64,000 bases of DNA, from NCBI RefSeq assembly GCF_905171775.1, contig NC_053495.1, forward strand, positions 109,407,409-109,471,408, read 5' to 3'. The position numbers and the translations under genes are program-made. The notes under the pieces are model-generated. The model did no database searches. It was not told where the DNA came from and saw only the letters and a list, made by a program, of their open reading frames with translations. This DNA comes from Rana temporaria. Taxonomy: Eukaryota > Chordata > Amphibia > Anura > Ranidae. Shown piece by piece: positions 10,406 through 21,040 of the stretch. How positions within the stretch are numbered: position 1 is the stretch's first letter; each line of letters opens with the position of its first letter.

Positions 10406-13400
10406 TTATTTTTCAAAGATTTCAACAAGAGTCATTTTATATATGAAACTAAGGCCTCGTACACACGACCAAACATGTATGCTGAAACTGGTCCGCGGGC
10501 CAGTTTCAGCATACATGTTCGGTCGTGTGTAGGCGCGAGCGGGCCGAATTCCAGCAAACATTTGCCCGCCGGGCCTTTTCCCAGCGGGCAAATATTCCTG
10601 GACGTGTTTTAAAACCGTCCGCTGGAATCCTGCCCGCTCGGACATGTACGGTCGTCAGTACAGACCTACCGTACATGTCCAGGCTCCCGCCGTCCCACGC
10701 ATGCGTCGAATGACTTCGACGCAAGCGTGGAAGCCTTTAAATGGCAGGCCCGCCCACGTCTCCGCGTCATCGTCGCGGCGACGACGCGGACACGCCCCGC
10801 ATATTGTTTACGCGCGGACTTCTGTACGATGGTTAGTACAACCATCGTACAGAAGCCCTCTGGCAGGCATGTACGGTGAAAACGGTCCGACGGACCGGTT
10901 TCATCGTACATGTTTGCTCGTGTGTACCGGGCCTTACAGGCACACGTTGTCTTGGTGGCATGTCTGTTGCTGCCGCTGGTGGGTTTTCAGGAGGATTTTG
11001 TTGGCTCTCTTCATCTCCCATCTCTCCCTCCTGCTGTGTACCCTCAATATCTGTTTCATCGTCATTTGTGTCCGATATGTTACTGGCAGTACTGTAAAAT
11101 ATTCGTTGATAGATGGGTTAAAGGGCAATACAGAGGGGTTATTACAATCAGGGCCGGCCTTAGGCCTTTAGGCGCCCTGTGCGAGAAAGATTTACAGCGC
11201 CCCCTAGTGACCACGCCCCCTCCATAACCACACCCCTCCATAACCACGCCCCTCCATAACCACGCCCTTTCAGTGTACACACCTTTCTCCAATACCGGCT
11301 CCATTTAAAGCCTTCCATTCCCAAAAAACAGATTACAAGCTATGATAAAAATACAACTTTTATTCACATAATAACGCCATCTATACTGTATATCACACGC
11401 TATAATAACACCGCCTATACTATAAATCACACGCTATAATAACGCCACATATAAAGTAAACCACACGGTATAATAACGCCACATATAAAATAAATCACAT
11501 GGTATAATAACGCCACATATAAAATAAATCACATGGTATAATACCACTACCTGTAAATTTACTATCAAATATCAAACATAATTACAATAAAGTATTTTTT
11601 AACTTTTGTATTTACTGTTCCTTTAAGAAACACCCTATTTAAATAAGAAAATACAAAAACAGACAATAAGCAGTACACTGCATTTATAAAAAAAGAATTT
11701 ACTTACAGAAAAAAGTTTTTACATCCGCTGCCTGCTTCTGTGGATTCTTGCGCTCCTTTGTCTTCTCAGTGCGCATGGCATATGAGCTCCTCATTCCTGC
11801 TCCTCATAGCAAGGCAAGGACAGCCGCCCACGCCGTCTTTCCGGCAGAATACGCCTGTGGCCTGCCAGTACTTTGTCCCGTTTTAAAGATGGCCGCCGCA
11901 CTGTTGCCGAGCGGCGGCAATCTTAATGAGTAACCCACAGACTGCCAGTGACAGTGATCTCCGACTCCTAACAAGGCAGGGACAGCCGCCCACGCTGTCA
12001 TTCCTGCAGAATCCGCCTGTGGCCTGGCTGTACCTAGAGCATTTGGCACCCGGGACGGATCCTATATCTGCCCCCCCCACGGTAAAATTTAAAATCCCAC
12101 TGTGCCCCCTGCATCCTTCAATATCTCTGTCACTACTGTGTACCCCTCTCCACAACTGCACCTCTGGACCCCTTTACATTATACAACACCCTGCATCACT
12201 TTACAATTCACAGCTCTAGACACCTATATGTTACACAGACACCCCCCTAACCGTTCTGGACCCCCTGCATGTCACACAGACCTCCCTGCAGTCTCCCCCT
12301 ACAGTGCAGACCCATCCCCCTACAGTCCCCCCCTACAGTGCAAACCCCCCTTACAATACAGACCCACCCACACACAATACAGATCCCCCCACAATGCAGA
12401 ACCCCCCCCCCCACACACAATACAGACCCCCCCACAATACAGACCCCCCCCACAATGCAGAACCCCCCACACACAATACAGATCCCCCCCACAATGCAGA
12501 ACCCCCCCCCCCACACACACACAATACAGACCCCCCCCACAATGCAGAACCCCCCCCACACACAATACAGACCCCCCACAATGCAGAACCCCCCCACACA
12601 CAATACAGACCCCCCAAAATGCAGAACCCCCCCCCCCCACAATACAGACCCCCCCACAATGCAGAACCACACACAATACAGACCCACACACAATACAGAC
12701 CCCCCCACACACAATACAGATCCCCCCACAATGCAGAACCCCCCACACACAATACAGATCCCCCCACAATGCAGAACCCCCCCCCACACACAATACAGAC
12801 CTCCCCACAATGCAGAACCCCTCCCCCCCCACAATACAGACCGCCCACAATGCAGAACCCCCCCCACACACAATACAGATCCCCCCCCCACAATGCAGAA
12901 CCCCCCCACACACAATACAGATCCCCCCACAATGCAGAACCCCCCCCCCCCACACACACAATACAGACCCCCCCACAATGCAAAACCACACACAATACAG
13001 ACCCCCCCACAATGCAGAACCCCCCCCCCACACAATACAGACCCCCCACAATGCAGAACCCCCCCCCACACACACAATACAGACCCCCCCACAATGCAGA
13101 ACCACACACAATACAGACCCCCCCACAATGCAGAACCCCCCCCACACAATACAGACCCCCCCACAATGCAGAACCACACACAATACAGACCCCCCCACAA
13201 TGCAGAACCCCCCACACACAATACAGACCCCCCCACAATGCAGAAACCCCCCCCCCCCACACACAATACAGACCCCCCACAATGCAGAACCACACACAAT
13301 ACAGACCCCCCACAATGCAGAACCCCTCCTCCCCCACACAATACAGACCCCCCCACAATGCAGAACCCCCCCCACACAATACAGACCCCCCACAATGCAG

Positions 13401-16126
13401 AACCACACACAATACAGACCCCCCCACAATGCCGAAACCCCCCCCACACACAATACAGATCCCCCCCACAATGCAGAACCACACACAATACAGACCCCCC
13501 CCCACAATGCAGAACCCCCCCCCCCACACAATACAGACCCCCCCACAATGCAGAACCACACACAATACAGACCCCCCCCACAATGCAGAACCCCCCACAC
13601 ACAATACAGACCCCCCACAATGCAGAAACCCCCCCCCACACAATACAGACCCCCCCCCACAATGCAGAACCACACACAATACAGACCCCCCACAATGCAG
13701 AAACCCTCCTCCCCCACACAATACAGACCCCCCCACAATGCAGAAACCCCCCCCCACGATACAGACCCCCCCACAATGCAGAACCACACACAATACAGAC
13801 CCCCCACAATGCAGAACCCCTCCTCCCCCACACAATACAGACCCCCCACAATGCAGAAACCCCCCCCCCCCACACAATACAGACCCCCCACAATGCAGAA
13901 CCCCCCCCCACACAATACAGACCCCCCCCCATACACACACACTATAGATCATCTGAGCCACGTGCTGCACACACACAGCACAGGAAAAGGGGGAGGCGGC
14001 TGCACTGTGCTGGGCTGCCTGTGACTGAGACAGACAGTCACAGGCAGCTGAGACTCATCAGACCCGCGGCGCTGCAAAGGGAATTATTGCTGCCGGGTCC
14101 TGGGTGTGCTGACGGCTCGCTCGGGTGCGACTTGCACCCTCCATGCCTGCTGTGTGTAAGCCGCTGCCTCCCGGCTGTCACCAAGCATGCCACCCGGCGC
14201 CAAGTCGTATTCAGTCACGCGGGGGGGGGGCGCGCCGCGCCGCCGAATCTGACTGTGACCATCGGAATCTGTGCAGGTCGTCAGGCGCCCATATTGCTAT
14301 GGCGCCCTGAGCGACCGCACAACCCGCACACCGCAAAGGCCGGCCCTGATTACAATACATAGATCCATGTGTGTGATTAGTGTTGTGGTAAACCCTACAT
14401 ACCACTTTTACCTACAATTAAGCCTAGATTAAAGGCTTACCTGTAGGTGCACTAAATATCTCCTATACCTAAATGGTTTTCGAGATATTTGCAGAAAACA
14501 CATAGACAACGGTGCCTGACTAAGCGTGCCATTTCTGAAGGTGATCTTGCTGTGACTGGTGGCTCCCACACGCATGACGTCATCAAGGTTAGGGCCATTC
14601 AAAGCCCCGGAGCCCCAATACCCACAAGTCACTCAAGGAGTGATTGCAGTGATGATTGAGGGGAAAGAAGACTAATTACGGGGAATTCTATCTCAGGTAA
14701 GAAATTCTTAATGAGCTAGTATGCTATGCATACTAGGTCATTATGCCTTTGTATTATACGGTTATTTTCTGGGTGGATAAAGTTTAATATTTGGAGCTTA
14801 CTAGGTCAACTAATTTAAGATAGGGGTTAACTAATTTTTTAAGTTACCTTCTTAAGCTCATTACATTTCGAAGAAAGTCTAGCATCTCAAAAAACGTCCC
14901 CTTTTTAAAATTGGAGGATCCAGCTCCGCTCCAGCAATTTGCCTCCTCCTTGAGATCCCGCCGGTAGCGGTCTATTAAAGAGCGCCATCTCGTCACAATG
15001 TTCTTTCCTATAAAGGAACAGTAGACACAGTAAACTGACAGAAATCCAACATGTACGTATACTATTTAAAAACGCATATTTGTAGTACAGTTGTGACAAG
15101 AGAGCAGGGGTGTATTTAGGTTCTGTACTGCTCTAGGTCTTGTGGCAGGTGACGTGGCCAGTGGACAATCCACAATTAGTGGCAGGTGACGTGGCACTTG
15201 ACGTGGCCAGTGGACAATCCACAATTAGTGGCAGGTGACGTGGCCAGTAGACAATACACAATTAGTGGCAGGTGATGTGGCAGGTGACGTGGCCAGTGGA
15301 CAATACACAATTAGTGGCAGGTGACGTGGCAGGTGACGTGGCCAGTGGACAATACACAATTAGTGGCAGGTGACGTGGCAGGTGACGTGGCCAGTGGACA
15401 ATACACAATTAGTGGCAGGTGACGTGGCCAGTGGACAATCCACAATTAGTGGCAGGTGACGTGGCACTTGACGTGGCCAGTGTACAATACACAATTAGTG
15501 GCAGGTGACGTGGACAATCCACAATTAGTGGCAGGTGACGTGGCACTTGACGTGGCCAGTGGACAATACACAATTAGTGGCAGGTGACGTGGCACTTGAC
15601 GTGGCCAGTGGACAATACACAATTAGTGGCAGGTGACGTGGCCAGTGGAAAATCCACAATTAGTGGCAGGTGACGTGGCAGGTGACGTGGCCAGTGGACA
15701 ATCCACAATTAGTGGCAGGTGACGTGGCACTTGGTGTGGCCAGTAGACAATACACAATTAGTGGCAGGTGACGTGGCAGGTGACGTGGACAATCCACAAT
15801 TAGTGGCAGGTGACGTGGCACTTGACGTGGCCAGTGGACAATACACAATTAGTGGCAGGTGACGTGGCCAGTGGACAATACACAATTGGTGGCAGGTGAC
15901 GTGGCAGGTGACCCCCAACCCCCCCTTAAACCACAAACTACTTACCACGTTTCATACGGTCCTTATTGCTCAGTGACCGCCAGTTTGGTGTCACCGCCTC
16001 AAATTTTTCTTCCCACTGAGTATTACAAATATTCCGGTCACTGTATTCTGTGGCCCTCTTGTCCCATATGGCAGGACAATCGTGGACTAGCTGGATCAGC
16101 TCCTCATGTGCCACATCTTTAGCCAT
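10406..16126 (-). CDS. Harbinger-1 MADF/Myb-like DNA-binding protein, four coding pieces
   Basis: Partner protein of the Harbinger nuclease, expected to bind the element ends. Exon 1 runs 16126 to 15946 (MAKDVAHEELIQLV, CPAIWDKRATEYSDRN) and ends at GTAAG. Exon 2 runs 15007 to 14848 after TTTATAG (TRWRSLIDRYRRDLKEE, TFFEMLDFLRNVM), and GTAAC follows. Exon 3 starts at 11091 after TTTTACAG, encodes an acidic Gln/Pro-rich linker (SDTNDDETDIEGTQQEGE), and is split by a MITE at 10453-10933. The frame resumes at 10449 and stops at 10406 (KMTLVEIFEK). Exons 1 and 2 together form one MADF domain. All exon phases match and I see no stop or frameshift. Only the MITE breaks it, replacing the last 14 or so residues with MITE-encoded sequence if read through. 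About 180 residues. The chosen start is the ATG before the MADF domain. Confidence 0.85.
10453..10933. mobile_element. MITE with GGCCTCGTACACACG ends, in the MADF last exon
   Basis: Ends GGCCTCGTACACACGACC and CGTGTGTACCGGGCC are inverted; TAA (10450-10452) and TTA (10934-10936) flank it. The MADF reading frame continues when it is removed. The interior is rich in local hairpins, for example at 10475-10520 ('gctgaaactggtccgcgggc' and its complement) and 10831-10852. Fragments of the same family occur at 48233-48385. Harbinger type is likely from the trinucleotide flanks. Confidence 0.8.
11370..11570. repeat. Short tandem array, unit about 30-36 bp
   Basis: Five or six copies of 'taataacgccacatataaa' joined to 'ataaatcacatgg' variants. 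Non-coding and A+T-rich. Confidence 0.85.
12350..13935. repeat. C-rich minisatellite open in all six frames
   Basis: About 1.6 kb of 'acacaatacagacccccc' and 'acaatgcagaacccc' alternating, with C runs that change length from 4 to 10. The varying runs shift the frame constantly, yet no frame of either strand gains a stop, giving open frames of 540-700 codons on both strands. No start context, splice pattern or protein family supports a gene. Confidence 0.97.
15112..15915. repeat. GTGACGTGGC minisatellite in the MADF first intron
   Basis: About 800 bp of composite units made of 'gtggcaggtgacgtggc', optional 'acttgacgtggc', 'cagtggacaatacacaatta'. Units vary between about 45 and 66 bp by gain or loss of the 13-17 bp GTGACGTGGC submodule. 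Contains a dense set of TGACG half sites; no gene. Confidence 0.93.
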
Positions 16127-16289
16127 TTTTTTCTCTTTTTCACTGAATCTGCAGGCACTGTGTTCTCTACAGACTCTGGGCAGCATGTACTAGGATCATG
16201 TGACATTCGGACTTTACACTACCTGGGTCAAAGGGTATTGTGATGTATGCATATTGAATGCATATTAAAGTTTATTGAATTTGGATTTT

Positions 16290-16545
16290 TAACATATTTT
16301 GATGAAAAACGGATGTTAACGGAACGGATGGTAAACGGATTGTCCGCTAACATCCGTTTTTTGTCCGTTCCGTTTTTTGGACAGAAGAAAAATAGGGTTT
16401 TCTTCCGTTCAAAAAAACGGAGATTAACGGAGACGGATGTTAACGGACATTAGCGGATGCTCATCCGCTAACGGACGCTAACCCATAGGAAAGCATTGAG
16501 GTCCGTAAACGGACGTCTAAAAAATGGACGGACGGAGCGGACGCG
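16290..16545. promoter_or_regulatory. Right subterminal array of AAACGG/CCGTTT motifs (Harbinger-1)
   Basis: At least six copies of AAACGG or CCGTTT and several shorter AACGGA units lie inside the right end, mostly inverted relative to the left array. The arrangement mirrors 8740-8920 and so belongs to the element. It lies just upstream of the MADF gene start (16126) and could also act in its promoter. Confidence 0.55.
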
Positions 16546-17496
16546 TGAAAGGACCCTTACGCATAGCTAGCCCTAAGATCCGACAGGTGTAATTGAATTA
16601 CACCGTCGGATCCTAGGATGCAATACTTTGGCCGCCGCTGGGGGGAGTTCGCGTTGTAAACCAGCGTCGGGTATGCAAATTAGCAGTTACGGCGATCCAC
16701 GAAGGTTTTTCCCATCGTTACGTCATCGCAAGTTTTAGATTCCCGTCGCAAAGATAGGGCTGCTATTAACATGGTGTAAAATTACTCCACCATGTTAAAG
16801 TATGCCCTATTTTCCCGCGTCGCTTTTGAATTTTTTTGTTTTCCCAGCGTAAGTACGTTACGCACTTTGCGATTCTCAACACGTCGGCGCGTCGTAATTT
16901 CGCGCAAAGCACGTCGGGAAACTTGCGACTGGAGCATGCGCAGTACGTCCGGCGTGGGAGCGCGCCTAATTTAAATGGTACCCGCCCCATTTGAATTGGG
17001 CCGCCTTGCGCCAGACGTGTTTACGATACACAGCCGCAAGTTTCCAGGTAAGTGCTTTGTGGATCGGGCACTTAGACTGAAAACTTGTAGGGGTGTAACG
17101 TAAACGGGTTACATTACGCTGCGCCGCAGGTACGAGAATCTGGCCCTTGCTCTCTAATTTGCGCCGGCCGAACCTAAATTTGAAGGCGTAAGCCGGTGTA
17201 AGTGTAAGTGGGTGTGAACTTATGCAAATGATTGTCTGAGCGTGGTGCAGTGGATTATGCCCGGCTTATCTTCAACGGAGCATGCGCAGTGATGTCTAAG
17301 TCTGATCGCTTCCTTGTGCGCATGCTCACAACTAGGCCGGCCAAACTTCCTGTTGTATGCCGGCCTATTGGCTTGCGCCAAGCGCATAAATACGCCCAGA
17401 CATGCGTCCGTCCGACGCAAAATTACATCCTGCTTTTCCCCACCTGAGCAAGGCAATTTTGCTGTTCGTTTGTTATTGGATTGCTTCTTTTGCTTT

Positions 17497-18813
17497 ATGA
17501 TGTCTGCTCCCGTCAGCAAAAGGAAGAATAACTTTTCTCTACAGGAGAGGGCAATAATTATTGCTGGTATGGATAGTATGATCGCTTCCTCCATGGTGCG
17601 GAGAGTCGGGATACCACCCGTGCCAGGAAGCAAGAGATCCTGGACACTATTGCCACTCAGGTCAATGCCCTTGGCAGCGGAAAGGACATTAATAAAAAAA
17701 TTCATGATCTGCGGCTCCATGTGCGGGAGAAGCTTGCGATTATTCGGAAGAACCAGAGTGGCACGGGGGGTGGACTACCCTGCAATATTGCACTGACCCC
17801 CGGAGGATGAGAGGGTCGCCCGGTGTCTGCAGAGGGAGCAGGTGGAGGGAGTTGAGGGGTTTGATTCCCGGGATGATGCCTCGAAGACAGGTAAGTGTTT
17901 TATATCGCATGTGAGGGGGTGGAAGGAAACTTGTGACAAGTGTGTGGGTCCCCCAACATGTGACTGCTTTGTGTCATCCACAGATGTGCAGGATGGAGCA
18001 GGCCCATCTGGTGTTGGTGGCCGTCCCACCACATCTTCCCCGGAGCAGCCTCAAGAAGACCCCCAAGATGCTGTGGTGGAGGGGAGTGTCCACACTTCTC
18101 CTCTTGAGGAGGTGGTGGAGGAGTCTGTGGACCTTGGCCAGATCAGCCTCATTATAGAGAAGTCCATTTTGATGGCTGGACCCTCTCATACCTCCACCCC
18201 CCTCAGGAGAAGCCCCTCTGCGTCTCCCACCAGCAGGGGAACCACCTCAAGGGGCTCACCCTACACCCGTTCCCTTGAGTCTTCTGCCCCAATAAAGGCG
18301 ACGCAGAAGACGAGGGGTGTACCCATTAATGTCCAGGACCAAATAGCCCTGGACCAGAGCCAGCAGACCCAGCATATGGGGGAAATAGCCGGGCACCTGC
18401 AGCAGATGGCTGATAATGCTGGCCAAATGCGTGAGGCAGTGCAGGATGTCAGTTGCAACAGCTCTGCAGTGGCCACCTGTGTGGTTGACCTGCAGGCCAC
18501 CACTGTCAACCTGTCAGGCAAGGTATATAGCCTTATTGAGGCCGTAAATGCAAACACGGCTGCCATACAGGAGGAGGGGAGACGGAGGCAACAAAATGAG
18601 CGCTCTAACCTCACCCGCCAGCTGAGGATGCAGGCCCAAACCAACCTGTTCCTCAGTCAGATTGCCGTTGCCTTGGAGGGCAGGCAGCCATCACCTGCCA
18701 GGAGTGGCCCACCCAGAGATGAACCACCTCCAGATGTTCCACACCCCCCACCCCAGGCTCCCCCCAGGCAGCTGAGGAGCCAGAGAGGTGGCAGCAGGCG
18801 CAGCCACCGTTAG
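17497..18813 (+). pseudogene. Harbinger-2 Myb/SANT-like DNA-binding protein
   Basis: In PIF/Harbinger elements the second gene makes a Myb/SANT-like protein that brings the nuclease to the nucleus and to the transposon ends. Start is at the tandem ATGs 17497/17500 (SAPVSKRKNNFSLQERA). Exon 1 ends at 17890 before GTAAGT. Exon 2 starts at 17984 after CAG and ends with the stop at 18813. The N-terminal helical region is split by a frameshift near 17575 (YDRF... appears in another frame) and a second near 17808, where one extra G shifts TPEDERVARCLQREQ. The C-terminal half is Pro/Ser-rich (TSTPLRRSPSASPTSRG), then a Gln-rich predicted coil (DQSQQTQHMGEIAGHLQQMA), then a basic tail (RQLRSQRGGSRRSHR). 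Promoter-like sequence was not recognisable. Confidence 0.8.
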
Positions 18814-19240
18814 GCAAAATAACTGCCTTTTTTCAAGACTTTTTGTTATATGCTCAGGTGATGAGTTTATTTATTTTTCTATGCTCAGGTGATGAGTTTA
18901 TTTATTTTTCTATGCTCAGGTGATGAGTTTATTTTTTTTTGAAAGCACACGGTGAGGAATGCTGCTACAGTGTGACTGTTGTGTGAATGTGGGGGGTGAC
19001 ACTCCTGCCAGTAAGGTTTGTCACCCTCAGTTGTTGGGGAGAATTTATCCCCACGACCCGTTTGAATGGTGTATGAATGTACAGCGACATAATTGGAGCC
19101 TTGGCGTGGCGTTGCTGCTCTCAAGTCCCGTGCGGTGTACTTGGGCTAATCCAATTTGATGAGGATGTGGGATGTGTGAGCTAGGGACCACAGTGGTGTG
19201 CATGCATGCATTCTCCTTGTGCCATGATGAATGTGTGTGT

Positions 19241-20510
19241 TTAACGTGCAAACATGTATTCTGTGAGGCGTCTCCTGACTGCTGCTCCCTCAGCAGACGG
19301 GGTAGCCTTGGTTAGGGGGGGATTGCATGGTTCGGGGGTCAGGTCATCACGTAGCTCAATCTCCAGGCCCTTTCTCATGGCATAGTTGTGTAGAATGCAA
19401 CATGCCCCGATGATCTGGCACACAAAGTTTGGGGAATACAACAGGGTCTCCCCAGACTTATCCAGGCATCGGAAACGGGACTTCAGGAGGCCAAATGTGC
19501 GTTCCACCACTCCACGGGTACGCATGTGTGCAGCATTGTATCTTTGCTCTCCTGGGGTTTGGGGATTCCGGTATGGAGTCATGAGATGGGGTCCAAGTGC
19601 ATATGCAGAGTCACCTGGAAGGGAAAAGACAGGAGGATGTTAGTCGTGCATGTGCCCCTCGTGATGTCTGCATCATGGGGGTGGACAGTCATGCCTGACA
19701 CCCATGTCACTCACCAACTAGCCAGCTGTCCCCATACATGTTCTGTTCAAAATCTGTTGGGATGTTGCTTTGACGTTATATATACCTGTCGTGGCTGGAC
19801 CCTGGGTGTTTGGCACGGACGTGCCATATGAGGCATTGGGCATCGGCTATCACCTGTACGTTGATGGAATGCCAGTGCTTACGATTGCAGGAAAATGTGC
19901 TCTGTGTCACGAGGGGGGGGCTGTAGTGCCACATGTGTGCAATCAATGGCCCCCACGGTGCATGGGAATCTTGCAATTCTGTAGAAATCCTCCATTGCCT
20001 TCTGCTGCAGGTGCTCCTGGGTGGGTCTGATGAAGTGGTGGGACATGCGCCTGAGGATTGCGGGGACAACCTGGTGCACACATCTGCTTATGGTGGATTG
20101 TGACATCCCAGCCACGACTCCACTTGAAAAGATCCACTTGCAAGAAAATGCAGTGTTGCCAGTACCTTGACCAGTGGCTGCACTGCATGTGCATGATGTG
20201 TCTTGCTGGTGATGTCATCATGTAGGGTTCTGGCTAATTCCTGGATGGCATCAGGGCTGAATGTGAAGATGCAATACACCTCCGAATCACCCATGCCAAA
20301 GATGTTCATGCGCGTGCGGTATATCCTCTCCCGTGCCCTCCTACGAGTCGGTGAACCCATTAGTAGTGCTAGGAGCACGCCTGCCCCTGGCATGTTGGCA
20401 CACAGATGTGTTGTCCTGCAAGTGTGGGTGCTTAGCTTGCTCAGCTCGTCCGTCACGCTGCTGCTGTAGCTGCTCTCCAGCTGACCTGTGTCCGTCTGGT
20501 GCAAAGTCAT
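19241..20510 (-). pseudogene. Harbinger-2 DDE transposase (HARBI1-like nuclease)
   Basis: PIF/Harbinger nuclease of the DDE_Tnp_4 type, read right to left. The probable start is 20510 (MTLHQTDTGQ) or the MGSPTRRRARERIYRTR downstream. Features in order: a basic N-terminal region, the helix-turn-helix VLATLHFLASGSFQ (about 20160), MAGMSQSTISRCVHQV, first catalytic Asp in VGAIDCTHVAL (about 19945), the second-Asp region around NVQVIADAQC and GSSHD, then after an intron (donor GTGAGT near 19715, acceptor CAG near 19618) the catalytic Glu in GVVERTFGLLKSRF and the C-terminal GACCILHN motif. Lesions: a one-base loss near 20115, an extra base near 19893 in the HIFRNRK region and a TAA stop near 19788. 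No complete frame remains. Confidence 0.88.
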
Positions 20511-21040
20511 TCCACCTTTTTGATGGAATAACTTTAGGCCTGATGTACGACTTGCGCGCACCGGGCTTAGCCTGCGTCAGGCGCACGTACATGCGTGAAT
20601 CGGCGTATCTCCCTCATTTGCATATTTGAATAGGAAATCAATGTGAGCGCAAGATGCATCGCGCCTAAATATGCGCCCAAGTTAGGCCGGCGTAGAAAAG
20701 TTCTGACGGTCGGAGGAAGCCTATTTTCAGGCGTATCTTGTTCTGTGGGTACGGAACAAAAATGCGCCGGCGCATATTTACACTTACGCCGCGTATCTGT
20801 AGATAGGCCGGCCTAACTCTTTCTGAATCCACCTATAGGTGTGGCCAAATCAATTGTTTGGAACATCCTTAAAAAGAGAGAACGCACCGGTGAGCTCAGC
20901 AACACCAAAAGACCCGGAAAACCACGGAAAACAACTGTGGTGGATGACCGAAAAATTCTTTCCCTGGTGAAGAAAACACCCTTCACAACAGTTGCCCAGA
21001 TCAAGAACACTCTCCAGGAGGTAGGTGTATGCGTGTCAAA

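Larger units (their letters stand above)
11149..14348. mobile_element. Non-autonomous hAT element with a giant minisatellite
   Basis: Ends are CAGGGCCGGCCTTAGG and CCGGCCCTG; perfect 8-bp duplications attacaat lie at 11141-11148 and 14349-14356. It sits in the second intron of the Harbinger-1 MADF gene. No transposase is present. Inside are a run of about 30-bp repeats (11370-11570), GC-rich end segments (11150-11240 and 14060-14340) and the 12350-13935 minisatellite. Confidence 0.93.
8726..16556. mobile_element. Harbinger-1, autonomous-type element (innermost Harbinger)
   Basis: Inverted ends are GGGTCCTTTCACACGTGCGG and CGGACGCGTGAAAGGACCC (one internal mismatch). TTA stands on both sides (8723-8725, 16557-16559), the classic Harbinger duplication. 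Inside are a plus-strand transposase (9070-10377) and a minus-strand MADF gene (16126-10406), arranged tail to tail with about 28 bases between the stop codons. A hAT element (11149-14348) lies in the second intron of the MADF gene, a MITE (10453-10933) in its last exon, and a minisatellite (15112-15915) in its first intron. Net length without the two insertions is about 4.1 kb. Confidence 0.95.
8622..17146. mobile_element. Harbinger MITE inside Harbinger-2, itself split
   Basis: Ends are GGGCCAGATTCACAAAAGAG and, inverted, GAATCTGGCCC; TTG flanks both sides (8619-8621, 17147-17149). Halves are 8622-8725 and 16557-17146. Without the inner Harbinger-1 it is 691 bp, close to its 703-bp sister at 46306-47008. 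The sister has the same internal landmarks ('ccgccgctggg' or 'cggccgctggg', 'gcgttcgcgttg'-type block, 'gcatgcgcag', 'gcgcctaatttaaatggtac'). Non-coding. Confidence 0.92.
8513..20834. mobile_element. Harbinger-2, autonomous-type element inside Tc1
   Basis: Imperfect inverted ends share GATTCAG: TAGCTAGATTCAGGTAGA on the left, TAGGTGGATTCAGAAAGA read inward on the right. The Tc1 target reads TTA on the left (8510-8512) and ATA on the right (20835-20837), consistent with a 3-bp duplication with one mutation. Without the MITE insertion at 8622-17146 it is about 3.8 kb. It carries the two standard genes, facing each other: a Myb-like gene (17497-18813, plus) and a DDE transposase (19241-20510, minus). 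Confidence 0.85.

Noticed and set aside
12102..14362. Very long open frames (540-697 codons) on both strands
   Set aside because: They arise from a stop-free minisatellite in all six frames with no start context, no domain and C-run slippage.
15112..15915. CRISPR-like array of repeats and spacers
   Set aside because: Units are variable composites without unique spacers, in a eukaryotic transposon intron; a minisatellite.
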